The notes under the pieces were generated by a model that worked only from the letters and a program-made list of their open reading frames with translations, was not told where the DNA came from and did no database searches. A program made the translations under genes and the position numbers. Source: Fragilaria crotonensis (taxonomy: Eukaryota; Bacillariophyta; Fragilariophyceae; Fragilariales; Fragilariaceae). Taken from it: a DNA stretch of 64,000 nucleotides. Shown piece after piece: positions 34,001 through 45,689 of the stretch; position 1 is the stretch's first letter; each line of letters begins with the position of its first letter. The stretch is from the NCBI GenBank assembly GCA_022925895.1, contig JAKSYS010000143.1, forward strand, positions 1-64,000. The letters are read 5' to 3'.

Positions 34001-35087
34001 CATGATGAATGACTCCCAATCCTTTACAAGGGTTATTTATTTGTGAGAAGCCATGATTCACGACCATTTTCGATCGCATGCGAAGCAAGTCGTCGTCCAG
34101 GCCAACCTGGGTAACACCAGCGACAAAAGCAATTTCGGCACCAGTTCTTCGAACAACTTCCATCGCTGCGGCCATTTCTCGGTCATGCTGCATGGGAGGC
34201 GTCCATGCTGTTGTTGACACTTGTCTAGAGGTACCAGATACGCTCAAACCATGCAAGATTTGTCGGTATCGAGCATAGTCCATACCCTGTCCAGCGGATG
34301 GAAAATTCGAGCGTTCATCCAGGTCAAAATACAATGAAGGCAACACTCTGTAAAACGAGAGCATCAGCTCCACCCGAATAAATGCCAGGATTTCAGAGTT
34401 CGACACGGGATTGCCTCCTGACAAGTTCTTGTTGATGTATTGCTTAACAAAACAAAGAAGATTTGTATCCATCCACGCCTCCAGAAAATGTGCTGGAGAG
34501 AGGGTGTGTAGATGCCGAACTTGCCCATCAATTATCTGGACTCTCACACGCTCAAGGACAATGGGCACCTCCTCTCTTGCAACTGCCAACAGGTGTTGGT
34601 CGACTCCATCAACTTCAACTTTTGTATTGTAATTGCGGACCATATTCCACTCTCCAATATTGACTTCCTGCACATCGTCATCATCATTTCAAATCATCCA
34701 ATTCAGAGTCGCTGTGGTCATCATCATCGCTGTCAGACATGATTTGGACGTGAACAAGGCAAAAGAATGGTTCGCTTTTGATGTGATGATATTCGCTGTG
34801 CACGTTGCTGCTCCTGTACACCTTCACGCAAGCGTGTACGAGAAAATCACCAAGTATAACTTAGATGCGTCGTTGAATGTACTTGAATTTATGTACGGGC
34901 AGTGAGAAGCGAAAGCCACTCCTTGGATCTTCAAATTGGCTACGAATGAACTCTTGTTGCTAAAGCTTGATGAGTTTTGGTGAAATTTTTTTGTCGCTCG
35001 CCAACTCTCCAAGACGACAAAAAGCTTTGAGATTGCCAAAAAGCTTCTCTATTTTTGTCGCACTTTATGCGACAAAAAAGGCTGGGG
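31100..35087 (-). mobile_element. piggyBac-like DNA transposon, about 4.0 kb, with ATAA target duplication
   Basis: The ends are inverted copies of CCCCAGCCTT (31100-31109 and, inverted, 35078-35087). They are flanked by the 4 bp direct repeat ATAA at 31096-31099 and 35088-35091. Just inside both ends are repeated TGCGACAAAAAA words: 31115-31129 and 31341-31355 on the left; 35056-35080 in both orientations and 34990 on the right. These are plausible transposase-binding sites. The interior carries one minus-strand coding region (separate entry) for a piggyBac-type DDE transposase with an extra nuclease. Classical piggyBac uses TTAA, so ATAA is unusual. Confidence 0.8.
31406..34740 (-). pseudogene. 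piggyBac-like transposase with YqaJ-type nuclease and SAP motif, reading frame broken
   Basis: The protein can be followed from 34740 (MSDSDDDDHSD, acidic) to 31406 on the minus strand through about five frame changes (near 34690, 33320, 33120, 32800 and 32580) and one in-frame TAG at 33737-33735. The order is as follows. First comes a transposase N-terminus, then 'QVGLDDDLLRM' with the first candidate Asp, then LGVIHHGAVSVTTG and 'FFWDRGYG' with a second Asp. A YqaJ/lambda-exonuclease-type domain then starts at about 33450 (TPEWFNQRCFCITG). Inside it is a SAP-like motif (PIAQLKIICCLKLLAVSG, 33200-33125), followed by the nuclease residues G-x-x-x-E (EGTLNEAN), SPDA and VEIKSK. Then come 'NKGPIDVFSR' with a third Asp and NA-helix, and a Cys/His end (CLVCNVSLC...CHELFH). 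Function is inferred from these motifs. The breaks may be decay or sequence errors. Confidence 0.75.
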
Positions 35088-35091
35088 ATAA

Positions 35092-36023
35092 GGAACGCCC
35101 TAATGATCGACGTCATTTCACTTCATTTCAGATGGACCTATCTCATGATGATGCACACAAAATCGCGAGTAGCCTGTAGACTGTATATCCGGAATACTGT
35201 AGAACTGGAGTACCTGATTCGTCCTTCACGCAGTCGCATCGTGATAACAGTTTGGCCGTGACGACATGTGAGGAACCTGTAATTTGGGTGCATTTTCGTA
35301 TGACACATTGGTTGTTCTTTACCGCGTATCGTAGGATTGGTGTGCTTCTACTAGTAGCTGGTAAGGAGTTCCAGGTACATCGGTTTAAGCTAAACCGTCG
35401 TTTCCGGTAGAAGTTTGTTGGCGGCATGTTGCGGGACTGTATCTAGGAAGTGAGATGGGCGAAAGTATCCAGTTTCGTGTGCCCTTGGAACAGGTTACCA
35501 TATCTTGGAGAATTGAGTACTAAATGAAACTCGCAAGAACGACAAATTTGATTCACGAAGTCAACTGTGACATCCATCATCTTCTCGAATTCTTAATTGA
35601 TGATGGAAAGGCGTCTCCAACGTATGGTCTTCACCGATGTCGTCACATAGACTTTTGAAGAGCCTCACCAAAGTCGAAAGTACAAGTAGATCAGTATGAC
35701 ATTTCTGAAATTGCAACAATTATTACATTGTTGCAGTCCTGTTTCCCGTGAAACGCCTTGGGCGTCGCCTGAAAGACCGCAAGAAACAGAACTCCTGGTT
35801 GCTCGAGCACACAAGAACCACCATATAAAACGATCAACAATTAAGCAATTCAACTGGGAGCAGTCTGTCGATTCTCTCGTCTCCCATTTCCTCGGAGGGT
35901 TTTACAGAGTAACGCGTTGGGACTCATTGATTGAGAATCGTTTCTTGACCTCACCTTTTCAACATTAAGCAGACTAACAGTTGAAGACCTTGCTTCCCAT
36001 ACCAGGTTGGCTATTCTCAAGGT
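35092..36023. other. Upstream region of the HMG-box gene
   Basis: No gene is seen. A TACTAGTAGTA-type word lies at 35348-35360. The last few hundred bases presumably include the promoter of the HMG-box gene. Confidence 0.4.
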
Positions 36024-37087
36024 ATGGACAATCTGTGCAACATTCTCGAGCGGGCTCGAGCTTTCATCGACTTCAATGAAGGATCATCTTCCCATGACCT
36101 GGACTTCCCGTACCAGACAAATGCCCCTGCATTCTACCCCCTTCATTCCTTCCCATTCGATAGCAACCTACAAGCTCACGAGGTTGCAAAGTCGGCCAAG
36201 AAACGCAGTTGGAAGAAGCCAAAGGACAAGCCAAAGCGGCCCCTCTCCGCCTACAACTTCTTTTTCCAACAGGAGCGCAAGGAGATCATTGCTCGTCTCC
36301 CAGGAGACAAAGCCATCGAGAACGACGGACTCACTGAGGAGCAAAGACGAAGCCGACATCGTAAGACACACGGTAAGATCGGTTTTGCGGATCTCGCCCG
36401 CACCATTGCGGACAAGTGGAAGTCGCTCGGAGTGTCGGAGAAGGAAATCTTTGAATCTCGAGCAAACGCTGAGAAGGAGAGGTACCAATCAGAGTTAGAT
36501 GCATGGAAGAAAACTCAAGCAGACAGCATCAAGACCAGTAAACCAACGAAGAAGAAACCGAAAACTTCGCCGACCATTTCCGAATGGAGGCTCGCAACGG
36601 TTTCTCCTGAGTCTTTCAGGGATATTGCTACGGAAGAAGATTCCAAGCCCGAAGGATTCTCGTCCATGCCCGTCAGCAGCTTTGAAGCAAGTGGCGCACA
36701 CTTGCTACAGCTCATGCTAAACAATCAATCCATGACTCAGTTCCACCAACGAGACTCAGACGTTGTTGGTCTTCGTGACTTTCTCGCGTCCAGTCAGATT
36801 CTTCAATTTCAATCGCAATTGCAGCGAAGCACACAATGGTCTAACTCCGCAGCGCCAATGAATCATCCGCATTATTCGCTAGGCGCGCACCAGTTGCCAT
36901 GCAATGCAAGCATGGAATATCAACGCTGCTTTCCTCACTCACATGCGCGAGTGATCCTGATGAGGCTATATTTGAGGATAGTGCCGACACGACGAGCCTT
37001 GCAACACTATCACGAAGCGAATCAGAGTCGTCACTTGAGAAATCTCTTGATGCTTTCATAGACAACTTTGAATCCGAAATTCAGTAA
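36024..37087 (+). CDS. HMG-box DNA-binding protein (one frame change near the 3' end)
   Basis: The protein begins at the ATG at 36024. An HMG box covers about residues 70-160: KPKRPLSAYNFFFQQER, then FADLARTIADKWKSL and ERYQSELDAWKK. A loop insert of about 25 residues between the first two helices (LPGDKAIENDGLTEEQRR) is common in diatom HMG proteins. A basic stretch follows (TKKKPKTSP), then a Gln/Ser-rich tail. From about 36900-36960 the better frame changes. The other frame (ending at 37087) reads an acidic end (DPDEAIFEDSADT...SLDAFIDNFESEIQ) with normal codon use, whereas the first frame turns basic and ends at 37061. No plausible intron explains this, so a one-base indel is likely. The protein probably bends or binds chromatin DNA, or acts as a transcription factor. 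It is convergent with the TRF-like gene. Confidence 0.85.
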
Positions 37088-37448
37088 GTCCGCTAAAGAA
37101 ACCATCTATGACTCCATTTCCTTCGTAGTACATCAATATGATCCACGCTACAACCCGGACGGTCTGGCATTATCGACAGGATATCATTTTCTAGAAGGCA
37201 ATGTAACCAGTCGAGTACTGATGAGTAGAGAACATTGTATTGCTCACAGGGGGAACGGACTCATCCAGACAATTGAGAATCTACTATGACACACAAACAA
37301 AACGAATCCGGAAAAAGTTGCAGGCAGCATTCATGAGAATACAACAACACAACATAACGAAGGCGCCCAGTTCACCAGCGTCGTGATCTTCCTCTTCGCA
37401 TCGAGGTAATTAGTAGAACATACCTAATGCATGTACTTCTCACAAACT
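37088..37448. other. Spacer between two convergent genes
   Basis: This contains the 3' ends of the HMG-box and TRF-like transcripts. Nothing else is seen. Confidence 0.4.
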
Positions 37449-39319
37449 TCATTCCGAAGCCGGCCTTTGGGGTTCTACCCAGTCCCCACTTTTCTTCAAC
37501 ACCCGATAACAGTCCTGGAGGCAAAGTGATAAGCCGCTGGCATGAAAACGATTCGCAAGTCGCAAGAGGACATACCTTGATCTGAACTGCAGTTCGATCC
37601 GCCAATACTTCAGCGAATTCATCGTCTTCCTTGATCGCCTTCCAGCGCCCCACACCGTGCTTGCCTACACCGTTGTAGACCGCAGCCTTTTCGGTTGCAG
37701 TCCAAAGCTTTCGAGCAAACATTGACTTGTTGCCCGAAGGCGAAAAGCATAGCTTTGGTCTCTTGCCAGGGCTACCCTCCTCATCGTCGGTGCTGTTATC
37801 GTTTTCACTGATGATTTCCTGTTTGATGAGCTCTCCATTCTTTAACATGGTGTTGTAGCACCCCTGGGACCGGAAAAAAGACCTTAGAACGGGCACCGAG
37901 AACATTTGGGTGAGCTGGATCTTGGGTCACTTACTTTCAGTGCTTTTGCGTATGTGCGATGGCGCAATACGGGAAACGCATCTCTAATCAGAGACCAGCT
38001 TCTATCGCCGAACTCTTCAACACCTTCTCGAATGGCATTCTTCTCCTCTCGAGAGAACTTCAGTGGCTTCCTGCGCTTTTTCGCGACGACAACATTCTGG
38101 AATTTCTGATCCTCATCCTCCTCGTCATCTAGGATTTGAACGCCCCCCGTTTCCAGCATCTCCTCGTCATTGGCTTCATCCCTGTTGTCTTCATTTTTCG
38201 GTGCCATCTTTGGTCTTTTCTTGGCAGATACTGCTCTCTTTTTCGCTGAATTTTCAGCTTCGCTGCCATCATGGACTTGATTTCGCTTCCTTGCCTTGTC
38301 AACAGAACGCGTTTTCAATGAGGAACGAATTCTTTCGCATTTTCCTCTAGAGTGGATTTTAGAGATGGAATGCTTCCCCTGGCCCAATGTAGCATCAACT
38401 TTTCTAATTTGCGCTGGAAATACCCAAAGGCAAACGGTGCATCACGCATCGTAAACTTCAGCTCTTCAATCGGCTTCAACGATAGTGCCGGGACACGTTT
38501 GGAACGCGTCGCACGTGCATCAGCTCCGACAAGAAGATTTTCCAATTCGTTGCGAAGACCCTGTTCTTCTGTGGACATGATGTCCTCGCTACGAAATGGA
38601 AAAATTGTTAGAATTGAGTACGAGTGCCGCAGACGCATGCAAGAGACAAAATACTCACGCGAATTGAGCAATCAAATCAGAATGCATGTCAACTTGTCCT
38701 GATGATTTCTTTGCCAATTGCTCCTCCAGCTGTCTTCGAATTTTCGACAGCTTTTCGTGTAGTATAATAGAGGAGAACACGCTCTCCAATGTCGCGTCGT
38801 AACCGACGTCAAGGGCTTCCATCAAGGTGTAAATGCGAGCAGAGAGTTCATCCCATTGGCCGGCAGACCAATACACTAATGGAGGGGCTTTCTCCAGGAG
38901 GCTTTCATCGTCTGCCGTAGCAGACTGTTTTGAATCTTCAAAGGTCGTATCATAGGGATCCCATGCAGTGACTGCAGTCAAGATGGCAGCCACTTGCACA
39001 TGTAATTCTTTCGTTTTGCGGGAAGGCTCAGGCAACGAATTCAGAAAGTACTACTCGGAGTAAAATAAGAATCCCAGAACGGCTGTGAGACAAATCTCCG
39101 CAACGCAAGAGTCACACACAACAACACGCAAACATATACAAAGTATAGTCCTGTACCGGGTATGAACATACAAGGTCCCGCAGGTAGAGAGGAACATACC
39201 TGCAACGCCTCAAACTTTTGAAGCCTATGATCGATGTTCAGAATAATCTCACTAGTGATCTCGTCAATGAGAGCATACGTAACTTGTATAGCTTCTGCAG
39301 GAATGACGTCTTGGCTCAT
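37449..39319 (-). CDS. TRF-like protein with two Myb/SANT domains (probable telomere-repeat binding)
   Basis: Proposed minus-strand exons are 39319-39200, 39026-38659, 38588-37935, 37863-37576 and 37514-37449, with clean GT-AG borders that keep phase. Only the third exon needs a one-base frame change (about 38330-38390). The N-terminal 200 residues are helical with no named motif and might correspond to a TRFH-like dimerisation region. A Lys/Asp/Glu-rich linker follows. The first Myb domain is KFSREEKNAIREGVEEFGDRSW...VLRHRTYAKALK. The second is KLWTATEKAAVYNGVGKHGVGRWKAI...LADRTAVQIKDCYRVL, whose end resembles the telobox 'VDLKDKWR'. Telobox Myb proteins bind double-stranded telomere repeats in the nucleus. 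The two-Myb layout is the strongest evidence; the telomere role is an inference. Confidence 0.78.
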
Positions 39320-39962
39320 GATTTTCGCACCGAAGGACGCTGATCAACACTTGCGGACGTTTGCCAAAGCGAGAGAGCTTTTTCGTTTGCCTCTTCTTCC
39401 TCTGCTTTGGTTGAGACGTCTCGTGTCTTGAATACTTGTCAATTGTCAACTGAATGAAATCTACTCCGAGTACGTGAGAAATGATAAATAAAATGTGTTC
39501 GTGGAAAGAAATAGGCTGCGAGCTGCGAGTGTATTTCCAAGCTACGTTGCTACAAGTACCGGTAATATCAAATGAGACGAGGATTGTGTGGTACTTGTAC
39601 GTCGTACCGTCGTACCTTGTGTTAGGAGGAAAACAGCTTTAGCAGCCAGCATCAATTCAAATCTTGAATGCGACTAGGGTTAGGGGTTGGTCTTCACCTC
39701 TTCCAGATTCCAGATGTCATGTTTCGAAGCGTGATTCCATACCGGAGCTTCGTGCTGCGTCAGCATGTCTTGAAAATCTGAAAATCTTCATCGCACAGTT
39801 TTGCACATACGTGTAAGAAGTCATCTGGCACATCCCGCCACGCCGAACGATGACTTCGACATCCAACACAACATAACAGCAAGTTTGAAACGGTGACATC
39901 AGCACTGTCATTTCTTCCACAACGCAGCGCAGTCGATTTTGGTATCTGCGACTACTACCACC
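39320..39962. other. Intergenic region between two divergent genes
   Basis: This separates the TRF-like gene (-) from the UBA gene (+), so it should hold both promoters. No element is recognised. A GGTTAGGGGTTGG stretch lies at 39679-39691; it is too short to call a telomere-like repeat. Confidence 0.4.
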
Positions 39963-40685
39963 ATGGAGGAGCTGCTTAGCATGGGCTTTGATCCCGAGCT
40001 TGCTCAGCAAGCGTGGGCAGATTGCGATGGCAATCGAGAACTCGCAATTGAGGTTTTGTTGAGCGGTCGCGAGGAAAATGATGACGACCCGCCGTTGTCC
40101 GAGTTCATCGTATCTGACGTTTCGCAATACTCGTTTGAACATGGTCGATCGGCTTGCACGTGTATCGCCTTGACGGGTGCGACATTGTATCTTGAGAACC
40201 CAAGAATCACACGACAGCTCCTGCAAGATATGGTTACTAAAGGAGTAGAATTGTACAAGCTAATTGCACAAACGGAATCGGGAGTTGAGCATATGTCAGC
40301 TGAGGAAGTCATGGGTCGAAGAGAACTTCCTCTTCAACTGATCGGGGACGTGCGACAAGGGATACTCTCCCATGATTCTAATCATCCTCTCGGTCTGAAG
40401 GCATTATTGGCTGCTGCGAAAGACGACGGCGCCAAAGTCGTACTGATCACGAAAACTCCTGAAACAGTTTTGGTCTGTTTGGATCAATTCGCAGTGCTAG
40501 ATTCCCATCCAAGACCACCCATGACTAACACTGCCTACGCAAAAATGCATGATAATTTGGAGGAATTGATTGATACGCTCCAGTGCATCTTTCCTCCCTC
40601 AGAACTGGACCCTGATATCCCCGAAATGATGGCTATGATGTACAATGGCTTTGATCTCTACCCATTAGCTATCTATTTTGGTTGA
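39963..40685 (+). CDS. UBA-domain protein, possible papain-fold deubiquitinase
   Basis: This single-exon gene encodes 240 residues from the ATG at 39963. Residues 1-36 are a UBA domain (MEELLSMGFDPELAQQAW...GNRELAIEVLLSG) that binds ubiquitin. The rest has no named family that I recognise. It does carry Gln55, Cys65/Cys67 in 'SQYSFEHGRSACTCIAL', and Asp180-Ser-His182 in 'FAVLDSHPRPP'. A Cys near a first helix followed by a DxH late in the domain is the arrangement of several papain-fold deubiquitinases, so this is a candidate. The frame is open slightly upstream (to 39939) but has no ATG there. Confidence 0.7.
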   Translation: MEELLSMGFDPELAQQAWADCDGNRELAIEVLLSGREENDDDPPLSEFIVSDVSQYSFEHGRSACTCIALTGATLYLENPRITRQLLQDMVTKGVELYKLIAQTESGVEHMSAEEVMGRRELPLQLIGDVRQGILSHDSNHPLGLKALLAAAKDDGAKVVLITKTPETVLVCLDQFAVLDSHPRPPMTNTAYAKMHDNLEELIDTLQCIFPPSELDPDIPEMMAMMYNGFDLYPLAIYFG

Positions 40686-43456
40686 AATTGCAGTTGCCGA
40701 ATGATAGCGATGTTGGATATATGCCTGTTAACTGTGACATGCAAAAGGTTGCCCTAGCGAAGTGGGATGAGGCCCTGCAAGCACACTGCAACATTGACAT
40801 GGTACTTGAACTGGAGACAGGAGTACGCCTGCCAGCAGTGACGACAATGGATGAACATACAAGTCGTTCGGGGTGTGAATATAGTGAATACAAGTAGTAT
40901 AACAGGGTATAAAACGAATCCGAAGTAAACCGCTCGTGCAACATAAAAACCTGATGGAATCTGGTACAGTTGGTAATCCAGTACGAGTAGTCCATGGACT
41001 TTGCAACTGTATGCATAGCAGACATACGACATACCTGGAAGTTACCGCAGCATGATTTTTGTGTACTGGGTACTGGAGGACTGGAGATTGCGGAGTATTG
41101 CTGGAGTATGACACATGACACAGTGACACAGAACACAAGTACTAGTATGCAAATGGCTACTTGTACCGGCCTACCGGTATGAATACATTTATTGCTTTTT
41201 GCCACCGAAGTGGTATTTTCCATTCTGGTCAGTATGTGTGTACGTGATGGGTCTGTAGACACTTGTAGATACGGTGCCTCTGGTTACAGTATCGTTCAAA
41301 AATTTTCCAGTTATTTTTGCCACCCTGGTGGCACGTAGGGTGGCAAATTTTTTACGTGAACAGTGCGTTGATTTGCCACTCGATCCGTGTTTTTGCCACT
41401 CGAATTAGTCGATCGCGAATACGGGACTCCGATGCAAAAAAAATGGGGTGTGCAGTACGCAATGCATTGCGCAGTCCCAGAAGACATTGCTGGTCATGCC
41501 CCCTACATTACACAGTATATTCGTTTTGCCACCCACCGGAGTGCGGCTGCGACTCTCCAGTATTGTCGTTTTGCCACCGAGTCATTGCACTCGATTTTTG
41601 CCCTCTCTACTGCTAGTAGAGTAGTAGAATTGTAGAGTAGTAGAGTGAGGTAGTACAGTATAACAAGTAGCGTACGGAATAATTACTGGCGGCTACAGTA
41701 CTGGAGTCGTCAGCGTAGAAGTACTACAGATGATGACAGTAACATACTGTCGCCAGTACTAACAAATCTCTACATGCTGAGTGTTATGTTGAAAACATAA
41801 GAGTGCAAGTAAATTGGATTTTTACAAATATCTGTTACATCTTACATGCAACCTCCTCTCTGTCTTTGCTGCACTAAGAAAAGATCTACTGCCAGTATCT
41901 TGTTTGCTTCATGACCTCAAGGACAACGTAGAAAATGTCAAGGATTCAGACAAAGTTGACTTTGCAAAACAAAGCAATTTCTATGAATCACTCCATGATG
42001 ACTTGATGCAATCATGGTTGTGTGTGACAGCATATAGAGTGCCCAATCCAGGTTCTGAAGATAAAGCACAAGTTGCCATCAATATTTATGACATGTGTTG
42101 TGCTTCTATTGGGCTTACTACTGTTCTCAAAACAATGTGGCAAGATGGCAGGCATCCCAGTCTTTGTGACTACTAAGTTTGTAACAGGCAACAGTGATAG
42201 ATACCATCATGCATGTTGACTGGTGTAGTTGTTCTGTCCAAGAATGCATGCTGATGTCCAAGCAATCCTGTCCCAGCATGCAATGCATGCACATATCAAA
42301 GATTTCAAGCATAAAACCACATCATCAGCTAGCAACTTGAGCATGTTCTTCCTTCAGCAGAGCATGCCCATGAATCCAATGATAAGCAAGGTGCTGGCTG
42401 ATGGATATGCATGGGTATCAGCATGACTTGTTATGTGACATAAACAAGAAGTAATCATTGAAAGGTCACTTTAGTAAATTCCAATTAAGAGAATGAGATA
42501 TAAACTGGACTAAGTTGAGGATGCCTTGAAAATTTTCTAGACCATTGAGTGAGCAACATACTAGTTGCTTGCCGTATTGCCTGCTGCTGGTTTCGTTTGC
42601 TGTCTCCATATTGGAGCTGCCAAAGAAGCATAACTGCACAGACTTCAGTAGAGGAAAGCAAAGGAAGGTTGGTTCTTTTAAAGGCCTCATATCTTAGCAT
42701 GACAATGGCATGTGATTACAAGATCAGCATGTCAACAGTCCTCAAGAACTGGATCAATCACTTTGATCACTTGATGATGATTTTTGTTGTTTGCCTTGTC
42801 ACATGTCCAATGTCCAGGCGGGACTCCAACTCTGATACAATAACTTCCAGTTCCTTGGATATGCTTATTGCTATTTCTTCTTTCATAGCAGCAGAGCATG
42901 AGGGGTTGTTGAAAAGCCTTCCACATGTCACGAAACCCATACCACTGACAAGAATTCCTGTGGGTTCCAGTTTACTACTAATAGTGCACAAAGTGTGTGA
43001 GTGCTGACACTCAGAAAATATTTGCACCCTAGTATTAAGCACAGGCCTATCCTGTACTACTAAGGATGATAAGTGGTACATGGGCCAATGCTTCTGAGGA
43101 GTGGCACTAAGAAATGCAAGATTTCAAGTACTACAGAAGCTGAAAGCTATCATAACTTTCATTCACATGATCTTGAGGACGAGTTATACAGTACTGAGAA
43201 CTGGAGTAGTTGTCATGAAGTCAGATGCCTGTTGAAATTGATTTTTCAAAGAAATCAACAAAATTGGACTTTAGTCTGGACTTAGTCTGGAGTTTACTCC
43301 AATACCTTGTATGATACAGCGTACCTGGGGTACGATCACTGTGTCCGAGTACAAGTACTTCGTAGCCCAGGTGTAACTGGTACAAGTAGTCCGAGTACTA
43401 GGTACCAACCGTAGTAGCGTCGTATCTACATTACTTGTACCAGGTCAATGTGTGGC
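40686..43456. other. 2.8 kb intergenic region, repeat-rich, no supported gene
   Basis: GTAC words are dense at 40880-41190, 41600-41760 and 43290-43450. A phrase TTTTGCCAC(C/T) recurs at about 41200, 41317, 41393, 41526 and 41572. Open frames at 41814-42176 (+) and 42767-43081 (-) lie in AT-rich sequence like that at 26-30 kb and are probably transposon remains. Confidence 0.4.
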
Positions 43457-43460
43457 TACG

Positions 43461-43620
43461 TGATTAATTATGGCCATGCAACATGCTACAGTATACAGTG
43501 CGATAACGACGGTAGTACTGGGTGCATCCAGCACACCAGCACTGAACGCACTTCTTCGTTTGTATAACGTTTAAGTCCTTCTATGTCTCTCGCCCATGTT
43601 ACTTCGACTACTTATAATCA
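43461..43620 (+). repeat. 5' LTR, 160 bp
   Basis: It starts TG and ends CA and is identical to 49912-50071. It contains GTAC and AGTACT words like the host intergenic DNA. It should carry the element's promoter and transcript ends. Confidence 0.95.
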
Positions 43621-43622
43621 GT

Positions 43623-43645
43623 TTATCAGACCCAGAACGCTCTGG
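43623..43645 (+). promoter_or_regulatory. Candidate primer-binding site
   Basis: Directly after the 5' LTR, TTATCAGACCCAGAACGC resembles the TATCAGAGC core that copia elements use to pair with initiator Met tRNA. The match is partial. Confidence 0.4.
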
Positions 43646-44179
43646 TAGATGGTATTCGACGCCATACCATGTGCAGCGATAGCAACAACCTGGAATTGTC
43701 TTACGATGCACCGGTTGTCGGCTCGGGATTTGACCAGAATATTCGATCATTCTGCCTAGGTATGCATCGAACTACCTACTCCCCTAGTAAATCAGTGAAC
43801 CATAACATGCACGGTGGAGCATGTGGCCTGTAATAAACGAATGAGGTGAATACCATCCCCATTCAATCGTTGGATCGTTTCCAGCGGCCACTCGACGGAT
43901 CTGAGGGGCGCCTCGGTTCCTATCCGTACCATCGCGGATAAAAGGCATAGTTACCGTCCGTTTGGAGCTAACTATTATATATAGTAACGATGAGAGTATT
44001 TTTGGTACTAACTCACCTACCGGTTACAAGGCTTGTACTGGCAATGTACCTACGAGTGGTCAGCGTTGAACGGATCGGGTGAACCGGGATTCAACTGATT
44101 TCGATCTACGCATCCTGATTGACACTCTTTTTCGCTTTCGTTTTCTCTTTTGTTTTTCTTGGTTTTCGAAACAGCGGCG

Positions 44180-45650
44180 ATGGTCCGAATCGGTTTTACC
44201 GAAATGGCTGCACAAGCTCTCGTCGACGAACAGGGAATGGATTCCCTGGAGGAGATCAAACTCCTCACGGACGACGAGATTGAGAGTCTATGCAAGGTGA
44301 TCAGGCGCCCGGGAGGGATGATCCCCGCCCCACCAGGAGGGGCGGCGGGTGGAGCCGCTAACATCCCAAATCCCGGAGTTCCTGTCAACCAACGAGCTGA
44401 GGGACACCTCAAACTACTCGCCTTCTACCTACGCCATCAGGCGCGCATCAGTAGGACAGTAACAGTTGCTCAAGTCACGCTCGAAGCGATCCGTACTGTC
44501 CGTGAGCTCCGTGAGTTCGAATCGACCTATAAGAATCCAGATGATTTGCCGACCATCAATGCCAAGGATTGGCCCAAGACGATGGAAGCAATCGACGAGT
44601 ACCTCCGCTCAGTACTCGGGGAGCGTAAAATCCCACTCGCTTATGTCGTTCGTAAGAACGACAGTATCCCAGATGATGACGACGACGTGATTTACCCTAC
44701 TATCCAGGACGAGATGATTGCCAGGGCGCCACACTACACGCTCGCTGCCAACAATGCGAAAATCCCTGATGCGATTTACCTCGTCAACCGTGGCAAAGTA
44801 TGGGACATCATCTCCAAGATCACTCGTGAGCACCCGTGCTGGACTTATGTCAAACCCGCTCAGAAGACGAGAGACGGGCGCATGGCCTACAACGGTCTTT
44901 ATCTCCATTACTTGGGGCCTAATAACGTCGATAACATGGCTACAATGGCCGAACAGAAGCTCAAGGATACGGTCTACAATGGCGAGCAGCGCCGTTGGGA
45001 CTTTGAGAAGTATGTTAACGTGCACAAACAGCAGCACTCCGTGATGGAGGGCTTGGTCGAGCACGGCTACACAGGAATTGACCAGGTCTAAAGTCCGTTA
45101 CCTGCTTGATGGCATCAAAACGGACAAATTTGACGCCGTCAAGACACGAATCATGTCCGATGAGCGCTTGAGAACGACTTCGATGCATGCGTCACGCTTT
45201 ATCAGGACTACATTCGCCAGACGTCTAAGAAGACGACGAATGCAACAGTCAACATCTCCGAGCTAAAGACCGGCAAGCGTAAGGCCGATGCAATCGAAGA
45301 CCGATATTACACGAGGAGGAGTACGCCAAACTCACACCCGAACAGAAGAAGGAACTCGCTTCTAAGCGCACCAAGCGTGGCCACAAGCCTGGTGCGAAAG
45401 ACAGCAAGATCAAGGGTGGTAACAAGCCTAAGGACGTGATCAAGAACCTCCGAGCGGTCAATCGCCAGGTGTCGCAACTGGCTAAGCAGATGAGCAAGAC
45501 CACCGTTGAAGAGGAGAGCACCGTCGGCTCAGATCAGTCCTATTCAACTCAGCCGGAGAGGGCAACCAAGAAATCCAAGACTGGCACGAATCGAACTAAT
45601 ACTGCCCTAACGCGTCAGAAGAAGGAGTCTGCGGCAGATACCTGCAAGTG
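44180..45650 (+). pseudogene. gag region of the copia element
   Basis: A frame from the ATG at 44180 (MVRIGFTEMAAQAL) runs 304 codons to 45091. It continues in other frames near 45085, 45165 and 45315 through a Lys-rich segment (ELASKRTKRGHKPGAKDSK) to 45651. The part has a Gly/Pro/Ala linker (residues about 53-72) and helical capsid-like sequence. No CCHC zinc knuckle is visible. This layout is usual for diatom copia gag. Confidence 0.7.
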
Positions 45651-45689
45651 ACACGCGCGCTCCTTATTAGTACTTCGGGCACTGGGATC

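Noticed and set aside
39679-39691. GGTTAGGGGTTGG as a telomere-like repeat near the TRF-like gene
   Set aside because: There is a single copy and it is imperfect, so chance is enough.
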